This document shows positions 30,953 through 42,536 of a stretch of DNA of 64,000 bases, piece by piece (the stretch's first letter is position 1; each line of letters begins with the position of its first letter). Under the pieces are notes generated by a model that searched no databases, was not told the origin of the DNA, and worked only from the letters and a program-made list of their open reading frames with translations. Where the stretch lies: assembly GCA_029264355.1 (NCBI GenBank), contig JARIBW010000028.1:83512-147511 (forward strand), read 5' to 3'. Origin of the DNA: Collinsella sp. GTDB taxonomy: Bacteria > Actinomycetota > Coriobacteriia > Coriobacteriales > Coriobacteriaceae. The translations under genes were made by a program, and so were the position numbers.

Positions 30953-30982
30953 CGACCCGCCGCGCATGAGAGCGGCGGGTCG
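30953..30982 (-). terminator. Hairpin after the unknown gene upstream of the two-component pair
   Basis: CGACCCGCCGC and GCGGCGGGTCG form an 11-bp stem with an eight-base loop, between the stop at 31094 and the response regulator start at 30874. No T-tract is present, so it may be only a partial terminator. Confidence 0.45.
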
Positions 30983-31093
30983 ACGAGGTTTCAGCAATGT
31001 AAGCCTCATGGCCTCGGGCTGCGCCCGGAAGATGCCGAAGACGACGGCAGCGTGGGGGCGGCATGTCGGCGCGCACGCTCCGAACGAACCGAG

Positions 31094-31837
31094 CTACTTG
31101 AAGAGCTTTGCCAGACCGTCTGCAAAGGCATGGGCCCGCGCGAGGGCCTCGGTGGGAACGGGCGCGGAAGCCGCCCGCCCATCTTCGACCACCACGCCGT
31201 GCTCATCGGAGATGAGAAAGACCGCGACCGGCCCCACGACGGCGGCGAGGGCGTCGGCAACCCGGACAGCGCCTTTCAAGACGCGCACGACCCTGAGTCC
31301 CTGCGTGGCGGCAAGCTGCTCCACGAGAGTCGCGGAACCGCAAAGATGCTCCCCGGGCTCGGCGAAGACCAGCACGCGCCCCCCGGGCGCCACCGCGGCC
31401 AGCAACTCGGGGGCGACACCGGTCGCGGCCTGCTCGCGGCGGGCCTCCTCCGCACGGCCGACCAAGGCATCGCGCGATCGATCGGCGAGCGGCTCATAGG
31501 GCCCCACGCTCATGAGCGCATCGCCGTTGACATCGATCACCGTCATGAGCACGCCGTTCGGATCTTGATAGTCGCCCGCGGCGAGAGACCATTCGACGTG
31601 CTGCTTGGCCCAGGAGAGCATGTTGGTGGTGAGCGGGGCGCCGTTCACCACGCGCTGGGAGAGCGCCCGGATGTGCCTGTTCAGCATGGGCACGGCTCGG
31701 CGGGCCATGCGCCAGCGGCACACGAGCGCCGGCGCGGCGAGCTCGAACCTGCCACCGCCGCGCTCCTGCTCCGCGCAGAACCGCTCATATGTGGCGCACT
31801 CCTCAACTGAATTGAAAAACGGCTCGAGCTCGCTCAA
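31094..31837 (-). CDS. Unrecognised 247-residue soluble protein downstream of purH
   Basis: I do not recognise this protein. It has no signal peptide or membrane segment. The N-terminal half is charged and helical (AEQERGGGRFELAAPALVCR). The second half alternates strands and helices (GVLMTVIDVNGDALMSVGPY, then GRVLVFAEPGEHLC and GPVAVFLISDEHGVVV), consistent with an alpha/beta domain. The start is TTG 31837 with GAGGAG about five bases upstream. It follows purH by 53 bases in the same direction, so co-transcription with purine synthesis is likely. Confidence 0.75.
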   Translation of the reverse strand: MSELEPFFNSVEECATYERFCAEQERGGGRFELAAPALVCRWRMARRAVPMLNRHIRALSQRVVNGAPLTTNMLSWAKQHVEWSLAAGDYQDPNGVLMTVIDVNGDALMSVGPYEPLADRSRDALVGRAEEARREQAATGVAPELLAAVAPGGRVLVFAEPGEHLCGSATLVEQLAATQGLRVVRVLKGAVRVADALAAVVGPVAVFLISDEHGVVVEDGRAASAPVPTEALARAHAFADGLAKLFK

Positions 31838-31890
31838 GGTTGCTCCTCTCGTGTTGCGTGCGGTTGCGAACGGGTGCCTGGAGAGGGCGA

Positions 31891-33531
31891 CTAGTGGCGG
31901 AAGTGGCGGGTGCCGGTGAAGACCATCGCGATGCCGTGCTCGTTGCAGGCGTCGATGGACTCCTCGTCGCGCACGGAGCCGCCGGGCTGGATGATGGCGG
32001 TCACGCCGTGGGCGGCCAGGGTGTCCACGTTATCCCGGAACGGGAAGAAGGCGTCGGAGGCGCAGGCGTAGCCACCGGCCTCCTGGCCGAGGCGCTCGCA
32101 GACCTCATCGGCGCGCTGGCAGGCCAGCAGCGCGGAATCGACGCGATTGGGCTGACCGGGGCCCATGCCGATGCCCATCTCGTTCTTGGCGATGAGGATG
32201 GCGTTGGACTTGACGGTCTTGCAGACCTTCCAGGCGAACATGAGGTCGCGCATCTCGGCATCCGTGGGCTTGCGCTCCGTGGGGAACGTGAAGGTCGCGG
32301 GATCCTCCTCGACCGTGTCCACGCGCTGGACGAGCATACCGCCGTCGACGGTGCGCATCTCGAGCTTTGCGTGGCCCGCGGCGCCGCCGGTGGCCAGCAC
32401 GCGCAGGTTGGCGCGCTTGGAGAGGCGCTCGAGGGCCTCGGGCGTGAAGCTCGGGGCGATGAGGACCTCGACGAAGAGCTTGTCACGGTCGGCGAAGTGC
32501 TCGACGAGCGACAGCGGGACCTCGCGATTGACGGCGACGATGCCGCCGAAGGCGCTCTTGGGATCGCAGGCGAAGGCGCGGTCGTAGGCCTCGGTCACGT
32601 CGGCGGCCACGGCGGAACCGCAGGGGTTCTGGTGCTTGAGGATCACCACGCCGGGCTCACCGAGCTCACGCACGGCGTTCCATGCGGCCTCGGCGTCGAG
32701 GAAGTTGTTGTAGGACAGCGGTTTGCCCTGGAGCTGCTCGGCTCCCACGAGCGGGGCCTTCGAGGAGAAAAGCGGGGCGTTGGCGGCGTCGAAGCGATAG
32801 ACCGCGGCGGCCTGATGCGGGTTCTCGCCGTAACGCAGGTCCTGGGCCTTCTCGAGCTTGAAAGACATCGCGGCGGGAGCGGCGAACTCGCCATCGGCGG
32901 TGAGGACCGCGTCGGTGCGGCCAGACTCGGCCCGGGCGGCGAGCCAGGTGGAGATGGCGCCGTCATAGGCGGCCGTGGTGGTGTAGACCTTCACCTGGAG
33001 GTGGCGACGGGTCGCGAGCGTGGTGGCTCCGTCGTTGGCGCGCATCTCGGCGAGGACCGTCTCATAATCGGCCGGGTCGCAGACCACGGTCACGGCATCG
33101 GCGTTCTTGGCGGCGGAGCGCAGCATGGAGGGGCCACCGATATCGATGTGCTCGATGGCGTCCGCGAAAGTGACGTCGGGGTCGGCGACGGTCTTCTCGA
33201 ACTCATAGAGGTTCACGACCACCATGTCGATCATGCCGATGCCGTGCTCGGCGGCCTCGGCCATGTGCCGCTCGGAATCGCGACGGGCCAGCAAGCCGCC
33301 GTGGACCTTGGGGTGCAGCGTCTTGACGCGGCCGTCCATCATCTCGGGGAACCCGGTGTACTCCTCGATGGGCGTCACGGGAACGCCGCCGTCGACCAGA
33401 GCCTTTGCCGTACCGCCGGTCGAGATGATCTCGACACCGAACTCCTCCTTGAGCGCGCGGGCGAACTCGACCACGCCGGTCTTGTCCGTCACCGAGATCA
33501 ACGCGCGGGAAACCTTCCCCTGGGAAGCCAT
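31891..33531 (-). CDS. purH: Bifunctional AICAR transformylase/IMP cyclohydrolase
   Basis: A 546-residue enzyme for the last two steps of IMP synthesis. The N-terminal MGS-like cyclohydrolase domain (about 1-200) has [22 protein letters not shown] and [16 protein letters not shown]. The transformylase domain has [18 protein letters not shown] and [12 protein letters not shown], with the catalytic Lys-His of KHQNPC. ATG 33531 has AAGGAGG five bases upstream. Confidence 0.97.
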   Translation of the reverse strand: MASQGKVSRALISVTDKTGVVEFARALKEEFGVEIISTGGTAKALVDGGVPVTPIEEYTGFPEMMDGRVKTLHPKVHGGLLARRDSERHMAEAAEHGIGMIDMVVVNLYEFEKTVADPDVTFADAIEHIDIGGPSMLRSAAKNADAVTVVCDPADYETVLAEMRANDGATTLATRRHLQVKVYTTTAAYDGAISTWLAARAESGRTDAVLTADGEFAAPAAMSFKLEKAQDLRYGENPHQAAAVYRFDAANAPLFSSKAPLVGAEQLQGKPLSYNNFLDAEAAWNAVRELGEPGVVILKHQNPCGSAVAADVTEAYDRAFACDPKSAFGGIVAVNREVPLSLVEHFADRDKLFVEVLIAPSFTPEALERLSKRANLRVLATGGAAGHAKLEMRTVDGGMLVQRVDTVEEDPATFTFPTERKPTDAEMRDLMFAWKVCKTVKSNAILIAKNEMGIGMGPGQPNRVDSALLACQRADEVCERLGQEAGGYACASDAFFPFRDNVDTLAAHGVTAIIQPGGSVRDEESIDACNEHGIAMVFTGTRHFRH

Positions 33532-33766
33532 GGACCCTCCTTAGCACAGGTGGGGCCGCCTCATCATGCGACCCCCCGTTACATACACCCCTACTGTACC
33601 GCAGGCACAGCGCCGCGCGCGGCTCACCGAGGGCCCTTTTGAGTTGCCTGCCGAGAAAACATGGCCTTTGCGCGGAGAATCTGAGAGGGCGGTGAGACTT
33701 CACGCGTACGACACACACGGCCCGCGGGCAGGTGGTACAAACAGTGGAGAAATGACAGGAGGTTCC

Positions 33767-34402
33767 ATGGTCTCGCGCGTCACGTACCGACCCTTCGAGG
33801 AAGAAGACTTCGAAGAGCTTGCCGCCATCTTGCAGCAAGCTTGGCACAACGAGGGCCCCTCGCCCGAATACGGCTTTCTCGAGGCGTGCAACGACCTTTC
33901 CTATTCGCTTTCCATTTCCACGTTCTCCCAAGTCGCGCTTGTCGACGACAAGCCGTGCGGCGTCGTCCTCGCCTGCCCCGACTCCTCGCGCCCACGCGCG
34001 AACAAACGCTGGTTCACCATCTCCAAGGAGTATTTCCGCCGCATGCGCGAGCTCGAGCCGGAGGCGGCGGCGGCATACTGGCACGGCGTCCAGCTGACCG
34101 AGTCCAAGAACGACTCGCTGCTCGCCAAGAGCGGCTACGCCGGTTCGACCGAGATCACCCTGCTCGCCGTGAGCAGCTCCGCACGCGGCATGGGCATCGG
34201 CAGCGTGCTGGTGGACGCCGCGACGACCTACCTCACCGAGCTCGGCGCCAACCGCGCCTTCCTCTACACCGATACCGACTGCACCTGGCAGTTCTACGAG
34301 CACCACGGCTTCAAGCGCGCCGGCACGTACCGCAGCACGCGCGATGAACGCCGACTGCTCCCCAAGGAGATGTACGTCTACGGGCTCGATTTGAGCGCAT
34401 AG
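33767..34402 (+). CDS. GNAT-family N-acetyltransferase
   Basis: A 211-residue acyltransferase. The acetyl-CoA loop is LLAVSSSARGMGIGSVLVDA (R-G-x-G-x-G), followed by the C-terminal motif YTDTDCTWQFYEHHGFKRAG. The substrate is unknown. ATG 33767 has AGGAGG four bases upstream; an in-frame ATG at 33752 would add five residues. It is divergent from purH and transcribed alone. Confidence 0.9.
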   Translation: MVSRVTYRPFEEEDFEELAAILQQAWHNEGPSPEYGFLEACNDLSYSLSISTFSQVALVDDKPCGVVLACPDSSRPRANKRWFTISKEYFRRMRELEPEAAAAYWHGVQLTESKNDSLLAKSGYAGSTEITLLAVSSSARGMGIGSVLVDAATTYLTELGANRAFLYTDTDCTWQFYEHHGFKRAGTYRSTRDERRLLPKEMYVYGLDLSA

Positions 34403-34469
34403 GGCCGTCGCTCGGAACCTCGCATTCCCCGCTCGATCTCGGGGGCCCACACGTCCCGCTGCGCATCGC

Positions 34470-34506
34470 AAGCGCCCCGGCATCCATATGGATTGCCGGG
34501 GCGCTT
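34470..34506 (+). terminator. Terminator between the GNAT and DUF2207 genes
   Basis: AAGCGCCCCGGCA and TGCCGGGGCGCTT pair perfectly, and the loop contains a further small palindrome. TTTC follows. It lies between convergent genes. Confidence 0.7.
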
Positions 34507-34574
34507 TCACCTGCATGGGAGCCGCGGGCGCGGCATGTTCGCGCGCGGGCGGGAGCCGGGCCGTGGGGCACCGA

Positions 34575-36548
34575 CTAGAACGTACCCCCGCCGCCCCCGC
34601 CGACGCCGCCGCCCCCGCCGCCGGAGAAGCCGCCGCCGAATCCGGACCCCGAACTGTTGGAGCTCGAGGACAGCTCATTTACCGTTGCCTGATACGCATC
34701 GTGCAGGTCGCCCATGGGGGAATGCAGGCCGCCATGGGAGTAGTACCACCAATAGCTGGGATAATGATACGTGCCATCCTCATCCATGCGGCGATCGACG
34801 GGCACGGAGTCGGCCAGCCGGCGCAGGACCTCCTCGCTCACGCCGAACGCAGCGGCGAGCACGAGCATCTTGCTCCACAGGATGAGATCGTCGGGCACGG
34901 CCTCGTCCAAGTTGGTGAAATCCACGAGCCAGCGCTCGAGCGCCCGGCAGCGGGTACGGAGCTCCACCGCCTCGGCGGAATACTGCTTGGCACCGCCCGC
35001 CACCACCGCAGACGCGATCGCCAAGGCGATACCCGCCAAGACGAACGGCAGCGAGGCGCCGTCGGTCATCACGATGAGGAAAATCCCGATGAGCGTCACC
35101 GCCACTGGGGCGAAGATGAACCCCGCCCGGAACATGATCGACACGTGGTCCGTGAGGTCTCGGCGCTCGAGCTCGGCCTCCACGCTCCCCTTGAAGTCCT
35201 CCATGCATTCGCCCGCGGTCTCCAGGTTCTGGAGCTCGCCGAACCGCATCCGATCGCCGTTCTTGGCGTTCGGTCCGAAATACAAGTCGATCGCCGCCCC
35301 GTCGATCGGGCTCGCGACCCGCTCCCGAGCGACGAGTTCGATCGAGTAGTCCTCGACCTTTTTCTCCCCGAGGCCCAGAAAACGGCTTTCCGTTCGGTCA
35401 TCGTGCTCGATCTTGATCACGCGGTCGTCGGTGAGTTTCATGAGCGTCGCCACAAACGCGCAGTCCTTCACCGCCCCATCGTGAACCAATGCGGACAATA
35501 CCGCCGGATGATCGTCTGACGGCAAGTCGCGGAAGTACGTCTCCTCGAACACGGGCTTGGGGCTTGCGTACTTCGTCCTGCGCAGATGCACCGCCAAGAC
35601 GAGCAGGCCGGCGGGCACCGCCGTGAACACGACGGCGATGGCCGCCGAGATGAAGCGAGCCCGCGCGCGCTGGGCGTTGGCCTCGTCGGCCCAGCGCGCC
35701 TCCTCGGAAAGGATCGTGTCCAGGCGCGCCGATCCCGAGGGAGAGAGGCCCGGCACCCAGTCCGCGGGAAAGGCGACGCGCACCTCGGCGAACTGCCCGG
35801 AGCGAACGGTCGGGGCATCGAGTCTGACGTGCGGGTCGGCAGGGCTCTCGACATCGAGGGAGACTTCTCCGTCCAAGGGACCGTGGCCCCATGCGCGCAG
35901 GTTCGCCGTTTCGTCCCCCACGGTCACGGGCGTGGCGCGGCCGGCTCCGGCGAAGGTGACGTCGAGACTCACGTCCTCGGCATCCTCCTCCCACTCGGGA
36001 CCGATGAACTTCCAATACAGCTCCGCCGTATCGGGCCAGGCCATGACGGCGCCCTCGATCATATAAGACACCCAAAGCGTCACCTCGCCCCCGTTGGCGC
36101 GCGGCACGAACACCTTGAGCCGCAACGAGTCGGATTCGTTCTCGACCGTGTACACGTGCCGGTCGCCCGGATTGGCGAGGCTGACTTCGCGCATCTGCTC
36201 GGCCTCGTGACGTGCCTCATCCACGTCGGCGGGGGCGCCGTTCAGCTCCTGCACGCCGAGCACCGTCACCGACGAAGGCCAACCCTGTGCGTTCTGCGCA
36301 CGGGGGATATCCCAAAACACGCCGTTGACCGTGTCCTCGAACTGGAAGGTCCGCGCCTCGGTGACGAACAGGTCGCCGTTCTTCGCGACCTGCGCCTCGA
36401 TATGCACGCGCGGGAGCGCATACGTGTCCGCATGCGCGGCGGCGGGAAACATCGCGATCACCGCCCATGCAAGGCATGCGATCAAGGCGGCCAAGGGCAA
36501 TGTGCGGTGCACGGCGCGGTTGCGCGGGCGAATCGGCGAGCTGGACAT
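34575..36548 (-). CDS. DUF2207 family membrane protein with a poly-glycine tail
   Basis: A 657-residue protein. An N-terminal signal/anchor segment (about 16-40, ending in AAAHA) is followed by an extracellular DUF2207 domain (about 42-270; FQFEDTVNGVFWDIPRAQN is typical). A membrane segment lies at about 305-325. A cytoplasmic region of about 150 residues follows, then two more membrane segments (about 485-530), another soluble domain, and a tail rich in Gly/Ser. The last residues GGGGGGVGGGGGGTF match the tail type seen in this family. Its function is unknown. ATG 36548 has AAAGG eight bases upstream. It is transcribed alone. Confidence 0.86.
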   Translation of the reverse strand: MSSSPIRPRNRAVHRTLPLAALIACLAWAVIAMFPAAAHADTYALPRVHIEAQVAKNGDLFVTEARTFQFEDTVNGVFWDIPRAQNAQGWPSSVTVLGVQELNGAPADVDEARHEAEQMREVSLANPGDRHVYTVENESDSLRLKVFVPRANGGEVTLWVSYMIEGAVMAWPDTAELYWKFIGPEWEEDAEDVSLDVTFAGAGRATPVTVGDETANLRAWGHGPLDGEVSLDVESPADPHVRLDAPTVRSGQFAEVRVAFPADWVPGLSPSGSARLDTILSEEARWADEANAQRARARFISAAIAVVFTAVPAGLLVLAVHLRRTKYASPKPVFEETYFRDLPSDDHPAVLSALVHDGAVKDCAFVATLMKLTDDRVIKIEHDDRTESRFLGLGEKKVEDYSIELVARERVASPIDGAAIDLYFGPNAKNGDRMRFGELQNLETAGECMEDFKGSVEAELERRDLTDHVSIMFRAGFIFAPVAVTLIGIFLIVMTDGASLPFVLAGIALAIASAVVAGGAKQYSAEAVELRTRCRALERWLVDFTNLDEAVPDDLILWSKMLVLAAAFGVSEEVLRRLADSVPVDRRMDEDGTYHYPSYWWYYSHGGLHSPMGDLHDAYQATVNELSSSSNSSGSGFGGGFSGGGGGGVGGGGGGTF

Positions 36549-36706
36549 GAGGGGCGCCTTTCTCCAAAACGAACATGCAGACATTGTACTCGCGCACGGC
36601 CCACTCAAAATGGGCCCATCCGCAAACGGCCGAGTTCGCCGCGCACCCGCATGCGAGCCTATACTGGATGAGACCCGTATGGCCCGACGCGAGAAAGGGA
36701 CTGCAG

Positions 36707-37225
36707 ATGGCCATGAACGAAAACGTCGCCAAGGCGCTCGAGGAGCAGATCAACAAGGAGCTCTACTCGGCGTACCTGTACCTCACCTTTGCCGACTATT
36801 ACGAGGAGCGCGGCCTCAAGGGCTTTGCGAACTGGTACGAGATCCAGGTGAAGGAGGAGGTCGACCACGCCATGGCCATGCGTCGCTACCTTCTCGACAA
36901 TGACTACAAGCCCGTCATGCTCGCCATCGAGCAGCCGAATATGAACTTCGAAAACGACCTTGCCCCGCTCGAGGCGGGCCTTGCGCACGAGGAGTACATC
37001 ACGAGCCTCATCCACCGTTGCTACGAGATCGCGCACGAGGAGCATGACATCCGCGCCTTGCGCATGCTCGACTACTTCGTGAAGGAGCAGGGAGAGGAAG
37101 AGGCAAACGCCCGCGATATGGTGACCAAGATGAAGCTGTTCGGCAGCGACCCCAAGGGGCTGTACGACCTGGATCGCGAATACCAGGCGCGCATGTACAC
37201 GCAGATGTCCGCGCTGCCGCTGTAA
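36707..37225 (+). CDS. ftnA: Ferritin (bacterial FtnA type)
   Basis: A 172-residue iron-storage protein. The ferroxidase ligands are seen in LEEQINKELYSAYLYLTFAD (E), WYEIQVKEEVDHAMAMRRYL (ExxH) and the third helix with AHEEHD. There is no haem-binding Met pattern of bacterioferritin. It stores iron and limits oxidative damage in the cytosol. GAAAGGGA precedes ATG 36707, and a TATACT -10-like hexamer lies near 36658. It is a single-gene unit. Confidence 0.95.
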   Translation: MAMNENVAKALEEQINKELYSAYLYLTFADYYEERGLKGFANWYEIQVKEEVDHAMAMRRYLLDNDYKPVMLAIEQPNMNFENDLAPLEAGLAHEEYITSLIHRCYEIAHEEHDIRALRMLDYFVKEQGEEEANARDMVTKMKLFGSDPKGLYDLDREYQARMYTQMSALPL

Positions 37226-37251
37226 CTCGCCGTCTCCATCGCGAAGGCAAC

Positions 37252-37279
37252 AAAAAAGCGAGCCCATATGGGCTCGCTT
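37252..37279. terminator. Terminator shared by ferritin and tRNA-Ser
   Basis: AAGCGAGCCC and GGGCTCGCTT pair around ATAT. On the leftward transcript (tRNA) it is followed by TTTTTTG, an excellent T-tract; on the ferritin side only a weak one follows. Confidence 0.8.
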
Positions 37280-37290
37280 CTCAATTCAAC

Positions 37291-37382
37291 TGGCGGAGAG
37301 CTGGGGATTCGAACCCCAGAAGGGCTTTGCGGCCCTTACTCGCTTAGCAGGCGAGCACCTTCGGCCTCTCGGTCAGCTCTCC
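37291..37382 (-). tRNA. tRNA-Ser (GCU anticodon)
   Basis: A 92-base serine tRNA. The acceptor is GGAGAGC / GCTCTCC with discriminator G and encoded CCA. The anticodon loop CTGCTAA reads GCT. The long variable arm typical of serine tRNA is present, and GGTTCGAATCC marks the T arm. Confidence 0.96.
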
Positions 37383-37449
37383 GGAACAGCCAGACGATGA
37401 TAACGCACTTCCGCGGGCTTGAACAGGGCACGGGCGTAACAATTCAAAA

Positions 37450-38445
37450 CTAGCCCAAGAAACCGGGGTTCACCACGAAGTCATCGCGGTGCGCACGCAC
37501 CTGGTCCCAACCGAACCCCTCGACAAGATGCTCCGCGGAACAGGGCGAGCCATCGGGCCTCAGGCCCAACGCATGCGCAAGACGCCCCAAAAGCCGCTCG
37601 GGCGCATCGAAACGCTTGCGCAGCTCCCCCATATCGAGATCTCGATCGCGCTTGGACAGGCGTCGGCCGTCCGGCGCCACCAGCAAGGGAACGTGCGCGT
37701 ACTCGGGATGCGCGTATCCGAGCACATCCTGCAGATACAGCTGGCGGGCCGTCGATCCCAACAAGTCGCAGCCGCGCACGACCTCCGTGACGCCCATGGC
37801 GGCATCGTCCACGACGACGGCGAGCTGGTAGGCGAAGACGCCGTCGCTGCGCCGCACGAGGAAGTCCCCGCACTCGCACGCGAGATCCTCGACATGCGCG
37901 CCGTACGTGCGGTCGGCGAACCTCACGATGCGCGACATCGAGGACGCAAGAGGGCAGGGCGCCGTGGCGGGTTCGCCCGGATCGCCCGCCGCGGGCACCT
38001 TCAGGCGCACCGCGGGAGACCGGACAGCCGAGCGCTCCGCCACCTGCTCGGACGTCAGCCCTCGGCACGTCCCCGCATACACGGGCGTGCCGTCGCTGGC
38101 ATGAGGCGCACTCGCGGCATGAAGCTCGGCCCGCGTGCAAAAACAGGGGTACACCAGACCAAGCGCATCAAGCCTGCTCAGCGCATCTTCATAGAGGTCG
38201 AGCCGGTCGGTCTGGTAAAACGGGCCCTCATCCCACTCGAGCCCCAGCCAATGTAGGTCGTCCATGAGCAGCTCGGCCCACGGTCCGCTGCGGGCGCGGT
38301 CGTCGAGGTCCTCGATGCGCAACACGAGCCTTCCCCCTTGGCTGCGCACCGAAAGCCATGCCAAAAGAGATGCCGCGATGTTGCCCAAATGCATGCGCCC
38401 CGTCGGCGATGGCGCGAAGCGGCCGATCACCGTCGCTACGCCCAC
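37450..38445 (-). CDS. gluQ: Glutamyl-Q tRNA(Asp) synthetase
   Basis: A 331-residue truncated GluRS-like enzyme that attaches glutamate to queuosine in tRNA-Asp. The HIGH-like motif is MHLGN in GRFAPSPTGRMHLGN, and the KMSKS-like motif is RRLSKRD. The zinc-site cysteines of GluQRS are visible as YPCFC and YAGTCRG. No anticodon-binding domain is present, as expected for this family. The start is GTG 38445, overlapping the 51-residue ORF upstream, so its translation is probably coupled. Confidence 0.9.
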   Translation of the reverse strand: MGVATVIGRFAPSPTGRMHLGNIAASLLAWLSVRSQGGRLVLRIEDLDDRARSGPWAELLMDDLHWLGLEWDEGPFYQTDRLDLYEDALSRLDALGLVYPCFCTRAELHAASAPHASDGTPVYAGTCRGLTSEQVAERSAVRSPAVRLKVPAAGDPGEPATAPCPLASSMSRIVRFADRTYGAHVEDLACECGDFLVRRSDGVFAYQLAVVVDDAAMGVTEVVRGCDLLGSTARQLYLQDVLGYAHPEYAHVPLLVAPDGRRLSKRDRDLDMGELRKRFDAPERLLGRLAHALGLRPDGSPCSAEHLVEGFGWDQVRAHRDDFVVNPGFLG

Positions 38446-38591
38446 GGATCGCGCTCGAAGAGGGGCTCGGGATCGGGACGACGGTCGGAATACGGGTCGT
38501 AGCCGTCGTCATCCTCGTTCTCCGCGCGGATGCACGGATCGTCGTACTCCGGAGCATGCCTTTCCTCGCCCGTCCTTTGCGGCTCGTCCAT
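38436..38591 (-). CDS. Small acidic protein overlapping gluQ
   Basis: A 51-residue protein that starts MDEPQRTGEERHAPEYDDPC and is very rich in Asp/Glu/Pro. A strong Shine-Dalgarno (GGGAGG four bases before ATG 38591) supports translation, and its last four codons overlap the gluQ start. I recognise no family. It may be a real small protein or mainly a translational coupler for gluQ. Confidence 0.5.
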   Translation of the reverse strand: MDEPQRTGEERHAPEYDDPCIRAENEDDDGYDPYSDRRPDPEPLFERDPWA

Positions 38592-38721
38592 GAACCCTCC
38601 CCTCGCGAAGGCCGACCCCCCGTGTTCGCCGAAGGGGCCGGCCTCCCATCTGTTTGCCACCTCAGCAGCATATACGAGTTTCCCCGCAGTTGCCCGTCAT
38701 CGACTCGGATGCCGTTCGCGA

Positions 38722-41295
<2,574 letters not shown>

Positions 41296-41443
41296 GGAAT
41301 CACCCTCTCTCGCGGCCCTTTTGGCCGCCGTCTCAGTTGAGGAGAACAACATTGGGCCACAGGGTCGCACTCGGCCGCCCTACGGGGCGGCACACTGTGT
41401 TATCGAAAGGTATTGTTGCCGACGCACAGCCGTTTTATACCAG

Positions 41444-41469
41444 AATCTAAGTCTACATATATAAGATTT
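41444..41469 (-). promoter_or_regulatory. HspR-type operator at the clpB promoter
   Basis: On the plus strand AATCTAAGTC, six bases, TATAAGATTT. Both ten-base arms are identical to those at 46423-46448 upstream of dnaK, with the same spacing. Next to it, reading leftward, is TGGTATAAA, an extended -10. The sequence differs from the Streptomyces HAIR consensus CTTGAGT-N7-ACTCAAG but keeps its half-site character (ATATAAG against ACTCAAG). The hspR gene is encoded within 1 kb. Confidence 0.7.
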
Positions 41470-41607
41470 TCTTAGTGTATCTATGAGCGATTGTTATGAC
41501 CCTCATACGACATCCGGTTAGGTATGCGACAAGGGACCCGGTGCGCAGGCGGCGCAGAAGCAAAGCCGATCCCATCAAAGACCCGACCCGCAACCGAACT
41601 CGACGAC

Positions 41608-41883
41608 TCACAGCCGACTCAAGATGTAATCGTAGTTCTCGCGACGATGCGGCACGGTGCAGGCGCTGCAATCCTTGATGCGCGTCCCATCAGCGGCGTC
41701 TATATAGGTGAAGTTGCCCCCGCAATCCTCGCCCAAGCGATACAGCGGACAAAAGCAGAACAGGCAGTTTAGATCCTCAGGCGGCATGTCGTGACATGGA
41801 TAGAACTCACAGGCGCTGTGATTGAAGAACCGATGATTCTCGCCTGTGGGCACCCCGGGTGCCCCGCCGTTCTCCTCAGGCAT
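41608..41883 (-). CDS. Cysteine-rich small-domain protein
   Basis: A 91-residue protein with ten cysteines. It carries the PF04071-type pattern FFNHSACEFYPCHDM, LNCLFCFCPLYRLGEDCGG and IKDCSACTVPH. It is probably a metal- or cluster-binding protein; its function is unknown. ATG 41883 has GGAGG about seven bases upstream. It lies between hspR and clpB on the same strand, separated from hspR by a hairpin. Confidence 0.85.
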   Translation of the reverse strand: MPEENGGAPGVPTGENHRFFNHSACEFYPCHDMPPEDLNCLFCFCPLYRLGEDCGGNFTYIDAADGTRIKDCSACTVPHRRENYDYILSRL

Positions 41884-41928
41884 CGCCGCCCTCCTTCTCT
41901 CGCCCGCATCCCCGCCAAGCACCGACAA

Positions 41929-41959
41929 CCTCGATTTGGGGACTGTCCCTAAATCGAGG
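41929..41959 (-). terminator. Hairpin after hspR
   Basis: CCTCGATTT and AAATCGAGG pair, with an inner GGGA/TCCC pairing. It begins right after the hspR stop codon (41962). It has the GGGGAC motif of the short repeats at 27909 and 42490. It may be a terminator or a repeat-derived hairpin; no T-tract follows in the leftward transcript. Confidence 0.55.
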
Positions 41960-41961
41960 TT

Positions 41962-42375
41962 TTACAGGTCCCCACCGGAAAGCAGGCCGCGCAGGACCTT
42001 CTCGGGATCGGCGGAGCCGTCGCGCGGGGCGAGCGCGGTGATGCGCTTTTGCATCTTGAGTTCGTGAAGCTCATCCTCGAGCTGGCGCACGCGAGAACGC
42101 AGTTTCTCAGCCTCGAGCTCTCGCGCCTCGGCGCGCTCCTTCATGTCCAAAATGCGAACCACGCCGGCGAGGTTGATGCCCTCGTCGGTGAGTTGGTTGA
42201 TGAGCTCGAGGCGCTCGATGTCGGCCTGGGAGTACAGGCGCGTGTTGCCGCCCGAGCGCTTGGGGTTCACCAGGCCCTTGGACTCATACACGCGCAACGT
42301 CTGGGGATGCATGCCCGTGAGCTCCGCGGCGACGGAAATCATATACAGCGGTTTGTTGCGGCTCTCCTCGGTCAT
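41962..42375 (-). CDS. hspR: Heat-shock repressor HspR (MerR family)
   Basis: A 137-residue MerR-type regulator, last gene of dnaK-grpE-dnaJ-hspR. The DNA-binding region is MISVAAELTGMHPQTLRVYE with the adjacent KSGGNTRLYSQADIERL-like wing, and a coiled coil follows (about 85-115). HspR represses its own operon and clpB with DnaK as corepressor in Streptomyces. Its presumed targets here are the two identical elements at 41444 and 46423. ATG 42375 has GGGGGAAA upstream. Confidence 0.93.
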   Translation of the reverse strand: MTEESRNKPLYMISVAAELTGMHPQTLRVYESKGLVNPKRSGGNTRLYSQADIERLELINQLTDEGINLAGVVRILDMKERAEARELEAEKLRSRVRQLEDELHELKMQKRITALAPRDGSADPEKVLRGLLSGGDL

Positions 42376-42418
42376 GTTTCCCCCATCCAATCGAATCATC
42401 GAATCCTATTGTACGCGT

Positions 42419-42449
42419 CGCGCGCCGGAACACGGAGTCCCGGCGCGCG
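42419..42449 (-). other. Stem-loop in the dnaJ-hspR gap
   Basis: CGCGCGCCGG and CCGGCGCGCG form a perfect ten-base stem with an 11-base loop. No T-tract follows. It is one of three hairpins that separate the genes of this operon. Confidence 0.5.
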
Positions 42450-42489
42450 CAGATGTGCGAAATGCGCCCGTCCCCGAACTGCGCAATGT

Positions 42490-42514
42490 GCAATTTGTAC
42501 CTGTCCCCAATTGG
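42490..42514. repeat. Dispersed GGGGACAGGTACAAATTG repeat, inverted copy
   Basis: CAATTTGTACCTGTCCCCA is the reverse complement of the element at 27909-27927 (19 bases shared). It sits in the dnaJ-hspR intergenic gap. Confidence 0.5.
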
Positions 42515-42536
42515 CACCATCGGGGGCGAGGCGGGG

